Below are positions 35,094-44,360 of a stretch of DNA of 64,000 nucleotides, in pieces. The notes under the pieces are model-generated. The model searched no databases. It saw only the letters and a program-made list of their open reading frames with translations, and was not told the DNA's origin. The translations under genes and the position numbers were made by a program. How positions within the stretch are numbered: the stretch's first letter is position 1; the number at the start of each line of letters is the position of its first letter. This DNA is from Bacteroides fragilis NCTC 9343 (lineage in GTDB: Bacteria; Bacteroidota; Bacteroidia; Bacteroidales; Bacteroidaceae): contig NC_003228.3 of NCBI RefSeq assembly GCF_000025985.1, positions 1,178,001 through 1,242,000 of the forward strand. The letters run 5' to 3'.

Positions 35094-38000
35094 ATGACAA
35101 TTTACTTAAACTTCCAATTTTTCGGGAGGCAGAATACATTTTCGCTCTTGAAAAAAATACCTTTGTGTATGAAACTATCAGCAATAATGTTGTTTGTCTT
35201 TGCCAGCATGGCATTTGCGGCTAAAGGTTATAGCCAGTCAGTACGTGTGACTTTAAATGTCAACAACAGTAGTCTTCAGAAAGTGCTGGATGAAATAGAA
35301 AAGCAGTCGGAGTTTCACTTCTTCTATAACAACAAGCAAGTGGATATCTCCCGGAATGTGACTATCAAAAGTAACCAGAAAGAGATCAGTCAGGTTCTGA
35401 ACCAATTGTTTGCCGGAACGAATATCGGGTATAAGATATTGGAGAACAGCATAATCCTGTCTCCAAAACAGATTTTGGAAACAACCGCTGCACAACAGCA
35501 GACCACTAAAAAGATAAAGGGGCTGGTGACTGATGAAACCGGGTCGCCCGTTATCGGAGCCAATATTAAGGAGAAAGAAACCGGAAACGGAACGATTACC
35601 GACATCAACGGTAATTTCAGCCTTTCTGTAGGAACTAAGAGTACGATTATCATTTCATATATCGGATATATCACTAAAGAAGTTCCGGTAGGTAATAATA
35701 CCTCACTTACTGTCCAGTTGGCCGAAAATACGAAACAACTCGACGAAGTTGTGGTGACGGCCTTGGGTATCAAGCGCGAGGAAAAAGCTCTGGGCTATGC
35801 CGTGCAAAAGGTAGACGGTGACAAACTGGCTGCTGTCAAGACCGTGAATGTAGCTACATCGCTGACCGGTAAGATTGCCGGATTGAATGTAAAAAACAGT
35901 ACGGAGTTCAATACTTCACCTTCACTTTCGTTGCGTGCATCTGCTCCTTTGCTGGTTATCGACGGAGTGCCTTATGGTAACGTAGGATTAAATGATATAG
36001 CTGCTGATGATATCGAGTCGGTCGATGTCTTGAAAGGAGCTACGGCTTCGGCCCTGTATGGTGCACGTGGAGGAGCCGGTGCGGTGATGATTACTACCAA
36101 AAAGGGAAAAGAAGAGGGACTGAATGTGACTGTGAATAGCAGTACGATGTTTGCGGCCGGATATCTGAGAAAGCCGGAAGTGCAAACGTCATACAGTTCC
36201 GGATCACAGGGTACCTATTCTACCGGAGGATATGTATGGGGAGATAAGCTGGACATCGGGCGTACGGCATTGCAGTATGATCCGTATACGCACGAATGGG
36301 TAGACATGCCTTTGGTATCGAAAGGCAAAAACAATCTGAAGAACTTCCAGGAGTTGAGTATGGTGACAAACAACAATGTAAGTGTCTCTCAGAAAGGTAA
36401 ATATGGAAGTGTACGCACTTCATTGACCCATGTGTATAATAAAGGACAGTATCCGAACCAGAAACTGAATAAGATCACTTATTCGGTGTCGGGTGATATG
36501 AAGTGGAAGAAATTCTCTTTTGACGGAGGATTGACTTATAATAAGCGCTTTTATCCCAATGACATGGGAGCCGGATACGGTGGTAGCGGATTCCTTTATA
36601 ACCTGTTGGTGTGGTCGGGTGCCGAATATGATATACGCGACTATAAGAACTACTGGATCAAGCAGGACGAACAGCAGAACTGGATGGATACCAAGTGGTA
36701 TGACAACCCTTATTTCATAGCAAATGAAATTGTCCGTTCGAGTGATTACGATTTGATTAACGGATATCTTTCTGCCAACTATGATTTTACTCCCTGGTTG
36801 AACCTGTCACTGCGTTCGGGTCTGGATTCATACTCGCAGAAGAAAGAGTGGCGGAATGCCGTCAGTGCCGTAGGTGGCTGGCATAAACAAGGTTATTACG
36901 GGCTGCAACGTTTAGGAGGATACAGCTTAAACAATGACCTGATCTTGTCTGCCGATCACAAATTCGGTGATTTTAATGTCGATGGTTTTATTGGTGGAAA
37001 CGTTTATTATTGGAAGAGTGACAATATCCTGGGCGAAACGCAGAATGGGTTGAAAATTCCGGGGTATTATTCATTGAAGTCATCGATTGATCCGGTGAAG
37101 ACAACCAGCGGTATTACCAAAAAACTGGTGACCAGTGTATATGCCAAAGCCTCTGTTTCCTGGAAAAGTACACTGTTTCTGGATGTGACAGGACGTAATG
37201 ACTGGTCTTCTTCATTGCCGTCGGAGACACGTTCTTATTTCTATCCTTCTGTAGCCGGTAGTGTGGTTCTTTCACAGTTCATCCCAATGCCCGAAGTGAT
37301 TGACTTCTGGAAAGTGAGGGGGGCATGGACGCAGACCAAGAGTGACTTGGGAGTATACGATACCAACAATACTTACAGTGTTTCTACCGATTTGTGGAAC
37401 GGTGAGAGCGCCGCATATTATCCGACATCTATCCGTGGTGTAGCGGTGAAACCCTCGGCCACGCGTTCTTATGAAATCGGTACGGCAATTCACATGTTTA
37501 AGAATCGCCTGAAACTGGATTTTACATATTATAATAAACTCTATTACAACTTGACCCGCAGTGCAGGTATCAGTAACTCTTCCGGATTTACGTCTACATT
37601 GATCAATATAGATGAAGAATATGTGGGACGGGGAGTAGAGTTGACTTTATCGGGCGATATTATCAGGACGAGAGACCTGAAATGGGAGTCGTCCTTCAAC
37701 TGGTCGCGTGACCGTTGGTATTATACCAAAATAGACCCGGTGTATTCTACACAAAAACCTTGGGTAGCCGTCGGGAAACGTTGGGACTGGTACGGTATTT
37801 ACGATTGGGAGCGTGATTCACAGGGAAATTTAGTTAATTATAATGGTTATCCCAAACAGAGCGACTACCAGTCGGTTATCGGCTATGAATATCCCGATTG
37901 GATATGGGGCTGGACCAATACGGTAACCTATAAGAACTTTACTCTTTCTTTTACACTTGACGGACGAGTAGGAGGTATGGCACATTCGAAGACCAATCAG

Positions 38001-38471
38001 GCCATGTGGAATTCGGGAGCACATATCGACTCGGACAACCAGTGGCGGTATGACGAGGTAGTGAACAAGAAGACCAACTTTGTGGGCAGTGGAGTAAAAG
38101 TAGTTTCGGGAAGTGTAGATTATGACTCGAATGGAAAAATCATCCATGACAACCGTGTGTTTGCTCCGAATGATGTACAGGTATCCTACGAATCGTATAT
38201 GAAGAGTACCAATCCATATATAGGCACCGTCACCCGTCAGAATGTATTTGATGAAACTTTCTTTAAATTGCGTGACCTCTCACTGAGCTATCAAATGCCT
38301 AAATCGGTTTGTGACAAGCTTCATATGAAAGGGCTGACACTGGCTTTTGTCGGACAAAACCTGTTTGTCTGGACCAAAGAGTTCCGTTTTACCGATCCCG
38401 ACAGTGACTCGGATAACCTGAGCTCTCCTTCCACCCGTTATTTAGGTTTTAATGTAAAATTGGATTTTTAA
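35094..38471 (+). CDS. SusC-type TonB-dependent transducer, locus 1
   Basis: 1,125 residues. A signal peptide (KLSAIMLFVFASMAFAAKG) follows a short N-terminal extension. Next are an STN signalling domain (about 50-125, NSSLQKVLDEIEKQSEFHFF), a carboxypeptidase-regulatory-like domain (about 138-215, GLVTDETGSPVIGANI), the plug with the usual ASALYGARGGAGAVMITTKK, and the 22-strand barrel ending in YLGFNVKLDF. The SusC signature LDEVVVTALG is present. With STN and the divergent sigma/FecR it is a TonB-driven importer that also reports substrate. It lies 13 bases before its susD. Confidence 0.96.
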   Translation: MTIYLNFQFFGRQNTFSLLKKIPLCMKLSAIMLFVFASMAFAAKGYSQSVRVTLNVNNSSLQKVLDEIEKQSEFHFFYNNKQVDISRNVTIKSNQKEISQVLNQLFAGTNIGYKILENSIILSPKQILETTAAQQQTTKKIKGLVTDETGSPVIGANIKEKETGNGTITDINGNFSLSVGTKSTIIISYIGYITKEVPVGNNTSLTVQLAENTKQLDEVVVTALGIKREEKALGYAVQKVDGDKLAAVKTVNVATSLTGKIAGLNVKNSTEFNTSPSLSLRASAPLLVIDGVPYGNVGLNDIAADDIESVDVLKGATASALYGARGGAGAVMITTKKGKEEGLNVTVNSSTMFAAGYLRKPEVQTSYSSGSQGTYSTGGYVWGDKLDIGRTALQYDPYTHEWVDMPLVSKGKNNLKNFQELSMVTNNNVSVSQKGKYGSVRTSLTHVYNKGQYPNQKLNKITYSVSGDMKWKKFSFDGGLTYNKRFYPNDMGAGYGGSGFLYNLLVWSGAEYDIRDYKNYWIKQDEQQNWMDTKWYDNPYFIANEIVRSSDYDLINGYLSANYDFTPWLNLSLRSGLDSYSQKKEWRNAVSAVGGWHKQGYYGLQRLGGYSLNNDLILSADHKFGDFNVDGFIGGNVYYWKSDNILGETQNGLKIPGYYSLKSSIDPVKTTSGITKKLVTSVYAKASVSWKSTLFLDVTGRNDWSSSLPSETRSYFYPSVAGSVVLSQFIPMPEVIDFWKVRGAWTQTKSDLGVYDTNNTYSVSTDLWNGESAAYYPTSIRGVAVKPSATRSYEIGTAIHMFKNRLKLDFTYYNKLYYNLTRSAGISNSSGFTSTLINIDEEYVGRGVELTLSGDIIRTRDLKWESSFNWSRDRWYYTKIDPVYSTQKPWVAVGKRWDWYGIYDWERDSQGNLVNYNGYPKQSDYQSVIGYEYPDWIWGWTNTVTYKNFTLSFTLDGRVGGMAHSKTNQAMWNSGAHIDSDNQWRYDEVVNKKTNFVGSGVKVVSGSVDYDSNGKIIHDNRVFAPNDVQVSYESYMKSTNPYIGTVTRQNVFDETFFKLRDLSLSYQMPKSVCDKLHMKGLTLAFVGQNLFVWTKEFRFTDPDSDSDNLSSPSTRYLGFNVKLDF

Positions 38472-38484
38472 AAGATAGAATAAT

Positions 38485-40005
38485 ATGAAACGAATTAATA
38501 AATACATATCGCTGTTGCTGGCAACCGCTTTGTTGGCGTCTTGTGATAAGTTCGATGAAATCAATACAGATCCCGATGCAACCACTAAGGTGACCTCTTC
38601 ATTGCTGGCAACCGGATTACTGCTGGACATTACCTCTTCCAGTGCCAGTAAATCCTTTATATACGACGAATTGCTTGCCAAGCAGATGGCATGGGGTGAA
38701 AGTATGGAAGATTACCAGTATAATGTCTTCGGGCGTTCCGGTTTTGGCGGGTATACTACCCTGATCAATGCCCAGAAGATGGTCGAATCCGTTTCGGACG
38801 ATAACGTAAATGCATACGACGGACTGGCACATTTCATCAAGGCCTATAAGATATTTTATATGTCGATGGAGATGGGAGATCTTCCTTATGAAGAAGCTTT
38901 GCAAGGCGAATTAGGATTGGTACGTCCTAAGTACAATACCCAGAAGGAAGTGATGAACTTTATTCTGAGCGATCTGGAAACAGCTTATGAACTGTTTTCG
39001 ACAGCTAAAGATTTTGATGGCGATCCGATCCTGGGAGGAAGTATCAGCAAGTGGAAGAAAGCGACTACGGCTTTTCAACTGAAAGTACTGATGCACCTCT
39101 CGAAGAAAGAGAGCGATGCCGACCTGAAGGTGAAGGAACGTTTTGCACGGATCGTAGCATCGGGCAGCCTGATGGAATCGAATGAAGATAATCTGCAGAT
39201 GAAATATGCGGATAAAGCGAATACAGTGTATCCTTTCCATAACACGAATACCAAGCATGCGGGTTATGCCATGCTGTCTACCATGCTGATTGATAAATTC
39301 AAGGCGACAGGAGATATTCGCATGTTCTATTATGCAAAGCCGGCAAAGGCCAAACTTAACGAAGGGGTGACAGCCGACAGTTGGGATGCTTATATCGGTA
39401 CAGACCCTTCACTGCCTTTCGAGCAGATAGAAAAAGCTTATGCCACTGAACAATACTCCGGATTTAATGCACGTTATACCGATTATCCTTCCGGAGAACC
39501 GGTCGTTCGATTAGGATATGCCGAGCAGAATTTTATTCTGGCCGAAGCAGCCGTGCGGGGATGGATTTCGGGAGATGCGTCTGCTTACTATAAAAAGGCG
39601 ATCAGAGCCCATATGGAGTTTATAGCTTCCAATACTCCGGATGAAGAGGTATATCATCATGGACATCCGATTACAGAGGAAGCGATTGCAGCTTTCCTTG
39701 AAACACCCGCTATCCAATTGAGTGGTGAGAAAGAAGCGGATATTGAGAAGATATTGACGCAACGTTATCTGGCTTCGTTCATGCAGCATCCGTATGATGT
39801 TTATTATGATTATCGACGTACAGGTTATCCGGTGTTGCCGATTAATCCTGCAACCAACCGTAATACGATGAATGACAGGTTGCCGATGCGCTGGATGTAT
39901 CCCAAATCAGAGTCCGATTATAACCTGGAACATCAGAACGAGGCTCTTGAACGTCAGTTCGGAGGAGTGGACGATGTAAATAAACTGATGTGGATTTTGC
40001 AATAA
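38485..40005 (+). CDS. SusD-like surface lipoprotein, locus 1
   Basis: 506 residues. Lipoprotein signal with lipobox LLASC (Cys 20) and the common start CDKFDEINTDPD of the SusD-2 (SusD/RagB) branch. TPR-like helices run through the middle, and LAEAAVRGW and LTQRYLASFMQHPYDVYYDYRRTGYP near the end are conserved family blocks. It caps the SusC barrel on the cell surface and binds the substrate. A hairpin follows its stop. Confidence 0.94.
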   Translation: MKRINKYISLLLATALLASCDKFDEINTDPDATTKVTSSLLATGLLLDITSSSASKSFIYDELLAKQMAWGESMEDYQYNVFGRSGFGGYTTLINAQKMVESVSDDNVNAYDGLAHFIKAYKIFYMSMEMGDLPYEEALQGELGLVRPKYNTQKEVMNFILSDLETAYELFSTAKDFDGDPILGGSISKWKKATTAFQLKVLMHLSKKESDADLKVKERFARIVASGSLMESNEDNLQMKYADKANTVYPFHNTNTKHAGYAMLSTMLIDKFKATGDIRMFYYAKPAKAKLNEGVTADSWDAYIGTDPSLPFEQIEKAYATEQYSGFNARYTDYPSGEPVVRLGYAEQNFILAEAAVRGWISGDASAYYKKAIRAHMEFIASNTPDEEVYHHGHPITEEAIAAFLETPAIQLSGEKEADIEKILTQRYLASFMQHPYDVYYDYRRTGYPVLPINPATNRNTMNDRLPMRWMYPKSESDYNLEHQNEALERQFGGVDDVNKLMWILQ

Positions 40006-40017
40006 AATAAAAATAGG

Positions 40018-40063
40018 AGAGGTGAGTGCAGAATGGAGAGAAACACTCCCTGTTCTCACCTCT
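40018..40063 (+). terminator. Hairpin between susD and the EEP hydrolase
   Basis: AGAGGTGAG pairs with CTCACCTCT, with a GAGTG/CACTC inner pair. There is no long T-run, so it may weaken rather than stop transcription into the hydrolase genes. Confidence 0.45.
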
Positions 40064-40083
40064 GTTGATTAGAATATATTGAT

Positions 40084-41112
40084 ATGTTAAGATATAGTTT
40101 ATTAAATATAACTTTATGGCTGTTTGCCGTAATGGCCTATGGCAAAGGGAGCGAACTCAAAGTGCTCCAAATGAATATCTGGCAGGAGGGCACCATGGTG
40201 AAAGGGGGCTTTGAAGCCATAGCGGATGAAGTGGCCCGCCTGGAACCGGATATTGTGTTATTCAGTGAGGTGAGAAATTATCATGGGAAACAATTCATTT
40301 CGCGTATATTGCAGGCTTTGGAAGAGCGTGGAAAGAAGTATTATGGTGAAAACAGTAAGTTGGATGTAGGTATTTTATCAAAATATAAGATTGAAGAACA
40401 AGCCCCTAATTGCCCTTTGGAAGATGATGCCGGTTCGGTGCTGAAAGCCCGTATTCGTATTAACGGAAGAGATGTGGTTGTTTATTCTGCCCATCTGGAT
40501 TATACGCATTATGCTTGTTATTTGCCGAGAGGCTATAGCGGGGTTACCTGGAAAAAACTGGATGCTCCGGTGCTGGATGCGGTAGCCATTGAAAAGGCTA
40601 ATAATGAATCTATGCGTGATGAAGCTATTTGCCATGTCATAGAAGATGCCCGAAAGGAAAAAGGAAATATCATTTTGCTGGGAGGTGATTTCAACGAACC
40701 TTCACATCTGGATTGGAAAGAAAATACAAAGAATTTGTGGGATCATAATGGGACGGTAGTTCGGTGGGATTGCTCCGTATTACTTGAAAATGCCGGATTT
40801 AAAGATGCTTACCGGACGAAATACCCTAATCCGGTTACACATCCGGGCTTTACATTCCCGTCTGATAATGAAGGAGTGCCGGTGCAGAAACTGTCGTGGG
40901 CACCCGATGCTGACGAACGGGATCGTATCGACTTTATTTATTTCATGCCGGACAGGAAATTGAAATTAAAAGATGTATCGGTGGTAGGTCCTTCAAAATC
41001 GATCGTCCGTAGTGAACGTGTGGAGGAGAGTGGTAAAGATTCGTTTATAACTCCGCTAGGCGTATGGCCGACAGACCATAAAGCCGTAATGGCTACTTTT
41101 TCCCTGAAATAA
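40084..41112 (+). CDS. Secreted endonuclease/exonuclease/phosphatase-family hydrolase
   Basis: 342 residues: signal peptide (LLNITLWLFAVMAYG), then the EEP fold. Catalytic blocks are seen in order: LQMNIWQEG (Asn), IVLFSEVRN (Glu), GGDFNEPSHLDW (Asp, Asn), DRIDFIYF and WPTDHKAVMATF (Asp-His). The family cuts phosphodiesters or phosphomonoesters in nucleic acids, sphingomyelin or inositol phosphates; residues alone do not tell which. Position right after susCD suggests that the locus takes up a phosphate-bearing compound. No lipobox seen, so it is probably periplasmic. Confidence 0.85.
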   Translation: MLRYSLLNITLWLFAVMAYGKGSELKVLQMNIWQEGTMVKGGFEAIADEVARLEPDIVLFSEVRNYHGKQFISRILQALEERGKKYYGENSKLDVGILSKYKIEEQAPNCPLEDDAGSVLKARIRINGRDVVVYSAHLDYTHYACYLPRGYSGVTWKKLDAPVLDAVAIEKANNESMRDEAICHVIEDARKEKGNIILLGGDFNEPSHLDWKENTKNLWDHNGTVVRWDCSVLLENAGFKDAYRTKYPNPVTHPGFTFPSDNEGVPVQKLSWAPDADERDRIDFIYFMPDRKLKLKDVSVVGPSKSIVRSERVEESGKDSFITPLGVWPTDHKAVMATFSLK

Positions 41113-41149
41113 TTCGGAGAATACAGGGGCTATTGCCGGCAAGTATTTA

Positions 41150-41159
41150 TATCTTTGCT
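41150..41159 (+). promoter_or_regulatory. -7 box for the metallophosphoesterase
   Basis: TATCTTTGCT matches the consensus and lies 37 bases before the chosen ATG at 41,197. This supports that start over an upstream TTG, and an independent vegetative promoter for the gene. Confidence 0.6.
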
Positions 41160-41196
41160 ACTTAATTTTTATTTGAGATATTTAAATGTAATACTT

Positions 41197-42270
41197 ATGA
41201 ACAGGAAAAACTACTTATTAGCTTTCATTCTTTGTGTGCAGACGCTGTTTGTTTCTGCGCAAGTCTATCCGGTCCGCGCAAAGTTGACCGATGAAAAGTC
41301 TTTTTCAATGATTCTTTTACCCGATCCGCAGAGTTATACAAAGTTCGATGCCAATCAGCCACTTTTTGAGTTACAGACAGCATGGGTAGCCAATAGCATT
41401 GAATCTCTGAATATAAAAGGTGTGCTTTGTACCGGTGATTTGGTGGAGCAAAATGAAATTCGCATTCCGGATGGGGTGAACGGCAACCAGACAAGTGAGG
41501 AGCAATGGCGTGCTGCTTCGCGTGCGTTTGAGCGACTGGATGGAAAATTGCCTTATGTGATTTGTACCGGTAATCATGATTATGGATATCAGAAAGCGGA
41601 AAATCGTTTGTGTCATTTCCCTGATTACTTTCCTGCGGAGAGAAACTCCTGTTGGCGCAAGAGCCTGGTTGCCGTAGGCAACAATTATCAGGGTATACCG
41701 ACACTGGAAAATGCTGCCTATGAATTTATAACCGATACCTGGGGCAAAATTCTGGTTGTTTCTCTGGAATTTGCTCCACGTGATGAGGCTTTGGCGTGGG
41801 CTAAGAAAGTGGTCGATGCTCCCCGCTATAAAGACCATAAAGTGATATTGCTGACACATTCATATCTGGCATGGACAGGAAAAGTCATTGAAAGCGAGAA
41901 CTACAAAGTGACTCCTGCCAATTATGGAAAAGCTATTTGGGATAAGTTGGTCTATCCGGCAAAGAATATTTGTATGGTGATTTGCGGTCACGAATGTGAG
42001 ATTGCCGATTATAAGGATAATGTCAGTTTCCGGATTGATAAAAATGCTTCAGGCAAGAATGTTCCTCAGATGATGTTTAATGCGCAGACTGCCGATAAGC
42101 AATGGTTCGGTAACGGTGGAGACGGATGGTTGAGGATTATGGAATTCATGCCTGATGGAAAAACGATTAAAATCAAAACATTCTCTCCTCTCTTTGCACT
42201 TTCTCCTCTTACTTGTGATAAATCGTGGAGAACAGATTCTTATGATCAGTTCGACATTACGATAGAGTAA
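41197..42270 (+). CDS. Secreted calcineurin-like metallophosphoesterase
   Basis: 357 residues from ATG at 41,197, which opens a signal peptide (NYLLAFILCVQTLFVSAQ). Metal ligands of the calcineurin-like family are present: LLPDPQSY (Asp, with Gln in place of the usual His), CTGDLVEQNE, CTGNHDYGY, LLTHSYLAW and CGHECE. It hydrolyses phosphate esters in the periplasm or at the surface. It follows the EEP hydrolase but has its own promoter box. The substrate is unknown; partnership with the neighbouring phosphoesterase is inferred. Confidence 0.85.
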   Translation: MNRKNYLLAFILCVQTLFVSAQVYPVRAKLTDEKSFSMILLPDPQSYTKFDANQPLFELQTAWVANSIESLNIKGVLCTGDLVEQNEIRIPDGVNGNQTSEEQWRAASRAFERLDGKLPYVICTGNHDYGYQKAENRLCHFPDYFPAERNSCWRKSLVAVGNNYQGIPTLENAAYEFITDTWGKILVVSLEFAPRDEALAWAKKVVDAPRYKDHKVILLTHSYLAWTGKVIESENYKVTPANYGKAIWDKLVYPAKNICMVICGHECEIADYKDNVSFRIDKNASGKNVPQMMFNAQTADKQWFGNGGDGWLRIMEFMPDGKTIKIKTFSPLFALSPLTCDKSWRTDSYDQFDITIE

Positions 42271-42306
42271 GTCCGGTATATATTATAGAGGGGATACATC
42301 AAAAGT

Positions 42307-42407
42307 CGTCTTCACCGCAGATTACATAGATAGATATTATTAGTTATCAATAGATTAAGCTCACTCTGTGGCACTCTATGTTATTCTGTGGTGAAGACGT
42401 TTTTTTA
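42307..42407. terminator. Long bidirectional terminator between the two uptake loci
   Basis: CGTCTTCACCGCAGA and TCTGTGGTGAAGACG pair with one G-U, extended by TTACATAGA / TCTATGTTA with a bulge, then seven Ts. The loop contains CACTCTGTGG. Confidence 0.8.
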
Positions 42408-42473
42408 ATGTATCTTCTCTTTTTTGGTCCCTCCCCACTGCTTATATTTATTCTCCACATACTTCCCTGCATA

Positions 42474-43049
42474 TTACGCTGCCAGAAATATCAAGGCGAA
42501 CGACAGGAACTCTTTGAGTTCTTTACGTAATAATTTTAGTGCCTGTTGTATGCGGTAATCTACTGTTTTGGTAGAGGTGTTAAGAGTTTGTGCGATTTCT
42601 TTGTAGCTCATATCTCTGAACCGGTGCATGATAAACGCTTCCCGGTAAGATTCCGGTAACTCCGCTATCGCGGTGTGAATCCGTTTGGTCAACTCCTCAA
42701 TCTGATAGAAATCCACGTCATAAATCATTGCCTGGCTTTTCTCATAAAATAATGTATCGGCACGATACTTTACCTCCTTTTGTGCGATGCGGTTTAATGA
42801 ACGGTGATATATCATTTTCAACAGGTATTGACTAAGGGATGATTCTATCAATAAGATTTCTCGATTCTCCCATAACCACAACATTACATCCTGAACTATT
42901 TCTTCCGCATCTTCCAAGTCTACAAAACGGTGGGCATAAGCGCATAATATCGGATAATACCTTCTGAACAAAGTATTGAAGGCTTTTTTATCTCCTTGCT
43001 GAAGTTGGGAAAGCAGTAAAATGTCTTCTTTTGTCCGATTCGGCTTCAT
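42474..43049 (-). CDS. ECF sigma factor of uptake locus 2
   Basis: 191 residues, paralogue of the sigma at 33,201-33,782: RRYYPILCAYAHRFVDLEDAEEI in region 2, DVMLWLWENREI, and region 4 with LPESYREAFIMHRFRDMSYKEI and TKTVDYRIQQALKLL. It is divergent from the second fecR and should direct transcription of this locus through the TTAGGA-N17-GTCTTAT promoter. Convergent with the first locus across a long terminator. Confidence 0.92.
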   Translation of the reverse strand: MKPNRTKEDILLLSQLQQGDKKAFNTLFRRYYPILCAYAHRFVDLEDAEEIVQDVMLWLWENREILLIESSLSQYLLKMIYHRSLNRIAQKEVKYRADTLFYEKSQAMIYDVDFYQIEELTKRIHTAIAELPESYREAFIMHRFRDMSYKEIAQTLNTSTKTVDYRIQQALKLLRKELKEFLSFALIFLAA

Positions 43050-43130
43050 AGATTTAGAAATTTAATTTATATACAAAGATAGTCTTTTCTTATTAAAACA
43101 AAGATTTCTATAAAAAAAATGGATTTAAGT

Positions 43131-43160
43131 TTAGGAATCTTATTTTTCCACCTGTCTTAT
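43131..43160 (+). promoter_or_regulatory. Candidate ECF promoter of fecR, locus 2
   Basis: TTAGGA, 17 bases, GTCTTAT, then 24 bases to the ATG. Same boxes and spacer as at 33,840-33,869. Confidence 0.6.
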
Positions 43161-43184
43161 TAATAAAAGGGTTGAATTACAAAT

Positions 43185-44192
43185 ATGAACTACGAAGATA
43201 TAGACCATTTACTGCCTCGATATTGTGAAGGACTGGCTACGGAAGAAGAATGCCGGCAGGTGGAAAGCTGGATGGAAGAATCGGAAGATAACCGAAAGAT
43301 AGTGGATCAAATCAACACTCTTTATATAGCTGTAGATACGGTCAACGTAATGCGTAAGGTGGATACGGAAAAAGCTCTGAAAAAGGTCAGTAGCAGAATG
43401 ATCGTCAGGAAAACAACTTGGTGGGAGTGGATGCAGCGTGTCGCTGCTATCTTATTTATCCCGTTGTCCGTTGCTTTTCTGGTGCAATATATGCACAATG
43501 GGAAATCTGCTGTGTGCCAGATGATGGAAATAAAAACCAACCCGGGGATGACAACCTCGGTGGTATTGCCCGATAGTACGGTTGTCTATCTCAATTCGGA
43601 GTCTTCTTTGCGTTATCCTTCTGTTTTTGAAGGCGATATACGAAATGTCGAATTAAAGGGAGAAGCTTATTTTGCGGTAGCGAAGGATTTGAAAAAGAAG
43701 TTTGTAGTTTCCGCCCCGCATTCATCGCAGATAGAAGTGCTGGGTACACACTTCAATGTGGAGGCTTATGAAGACGAGCCGGATGTTTCGACAACATTGG
43801 TGGAAGGGCAGGTCTGCTTTCATTTTAGTGATAAAGACTATCTGGCCAAGAAAGTGGTTATGAAACCCGGACAAAGGTTGGTCTACAGTTCGACCAATGG
43901 TGATGTACAGTTGTACGCAACATCCTGCCTGTCCGAAACCGCCTGGAAAGATGGTAAGATTATATTTAATAACACTCCGTTGGATGTAGCACTGAGGATG
44001 CTCGAGAAGCGCTTTAATGTAACATTTAAACTAAAGAATGCCCGTTTGAAGACTAATGCCTTTACAGGCACATTTACTGAACAGCGGTTGGAACGTATTC
44101 TGGAGTATTTTAAAATCTCGTCCAAGATACAGTGGAGATATTTGGAAAGTCCTGATATTCGGGATGAACGAAGTATAATAGAAGTTTATTGA
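43185..44192 (+). CDS. FecR-family anti-sigma factor, locus 2
   Basis: 335 residues. N-terminal sigma-binding part (LLPRYCEGLATEEECRQVESW), one membrane helix at about 87-105 (WMQRVAAILFIPLSVAFLV), periplasmic FecR domain (TNPGMTTSVVLPDSTVVYLN, VELKGEAYFAVAKD) and a C-terminal STN-like end (PLDVALRMLEKRFNVTF). Partner of the divergent sigma and of the SusC that follows. Confidence 0.93.
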   Translation: MNYEDIDHLLPRYCEGLATEEECRQVESWMEESEDNRKIVDQINTLYIAVDTVNVMRKVDTEKALKKVSSRMIVRKTTWWEWMQRVAAILFIPLSVAFLVQYMHNGKSAVCQMMEIKTNPGMTTSVVLPDSTVVYLNSESSLRYPSVFEGDIRNVELKGEAYFAVAKDLKKKFVVSAPHSSQIEVLGTHFNVEAYEDEPDVSTTLVEGQVCFHFSDKDYLAKKVVMKPGQRLVYSSTNGDVQLYATSCLSETAWKDGKIIFNNTPLDVALRMLEKRFNVTFKLKNARLKTNAFTGTFTEQRLERILEYFKISSKIQWRYLESPDIRDERSIIEVY

Positions 44193-44215
44193 TTAACCTT
44201 TAAAATGAAATGCTT

Positions 44216-44321
44216 ATGAAAGACAAACCTCCTTAAAATGCCAAAAACGTATGGAAAGATATTGGCGTATCTAATCCATACGTAAAAGAGTAAACCTTGT
44301 GAGCTTGTTTGGCGACAAGCT
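44216..44321 (+). ncRNA. Two-hairpin susC leader with TTGGCG loops, copy 2
   Basis: A six-codon frame (ATG 44,216 to TAA 44,236, MKDKPP) is followed by hairpin 1: CGTATGGA, A, AGATA, loop TTGGCG, TATCT, AA, TCCATACG (44,248-44,282). Hairpin 2 is AGCTTGT, loop TTGGCG, ACAAGCT (44,302-44,321). Relative to copy 1 the outer stem of hairpin 1 has changed on both sides, so pairing is kept while sequence is not. The susC ATG is 39 bases later. Confidence 0.7.
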
Positions 44322-44360
44322 GAGATAAACTATTTTTTAACTTTAAGTCAATACAAAATT

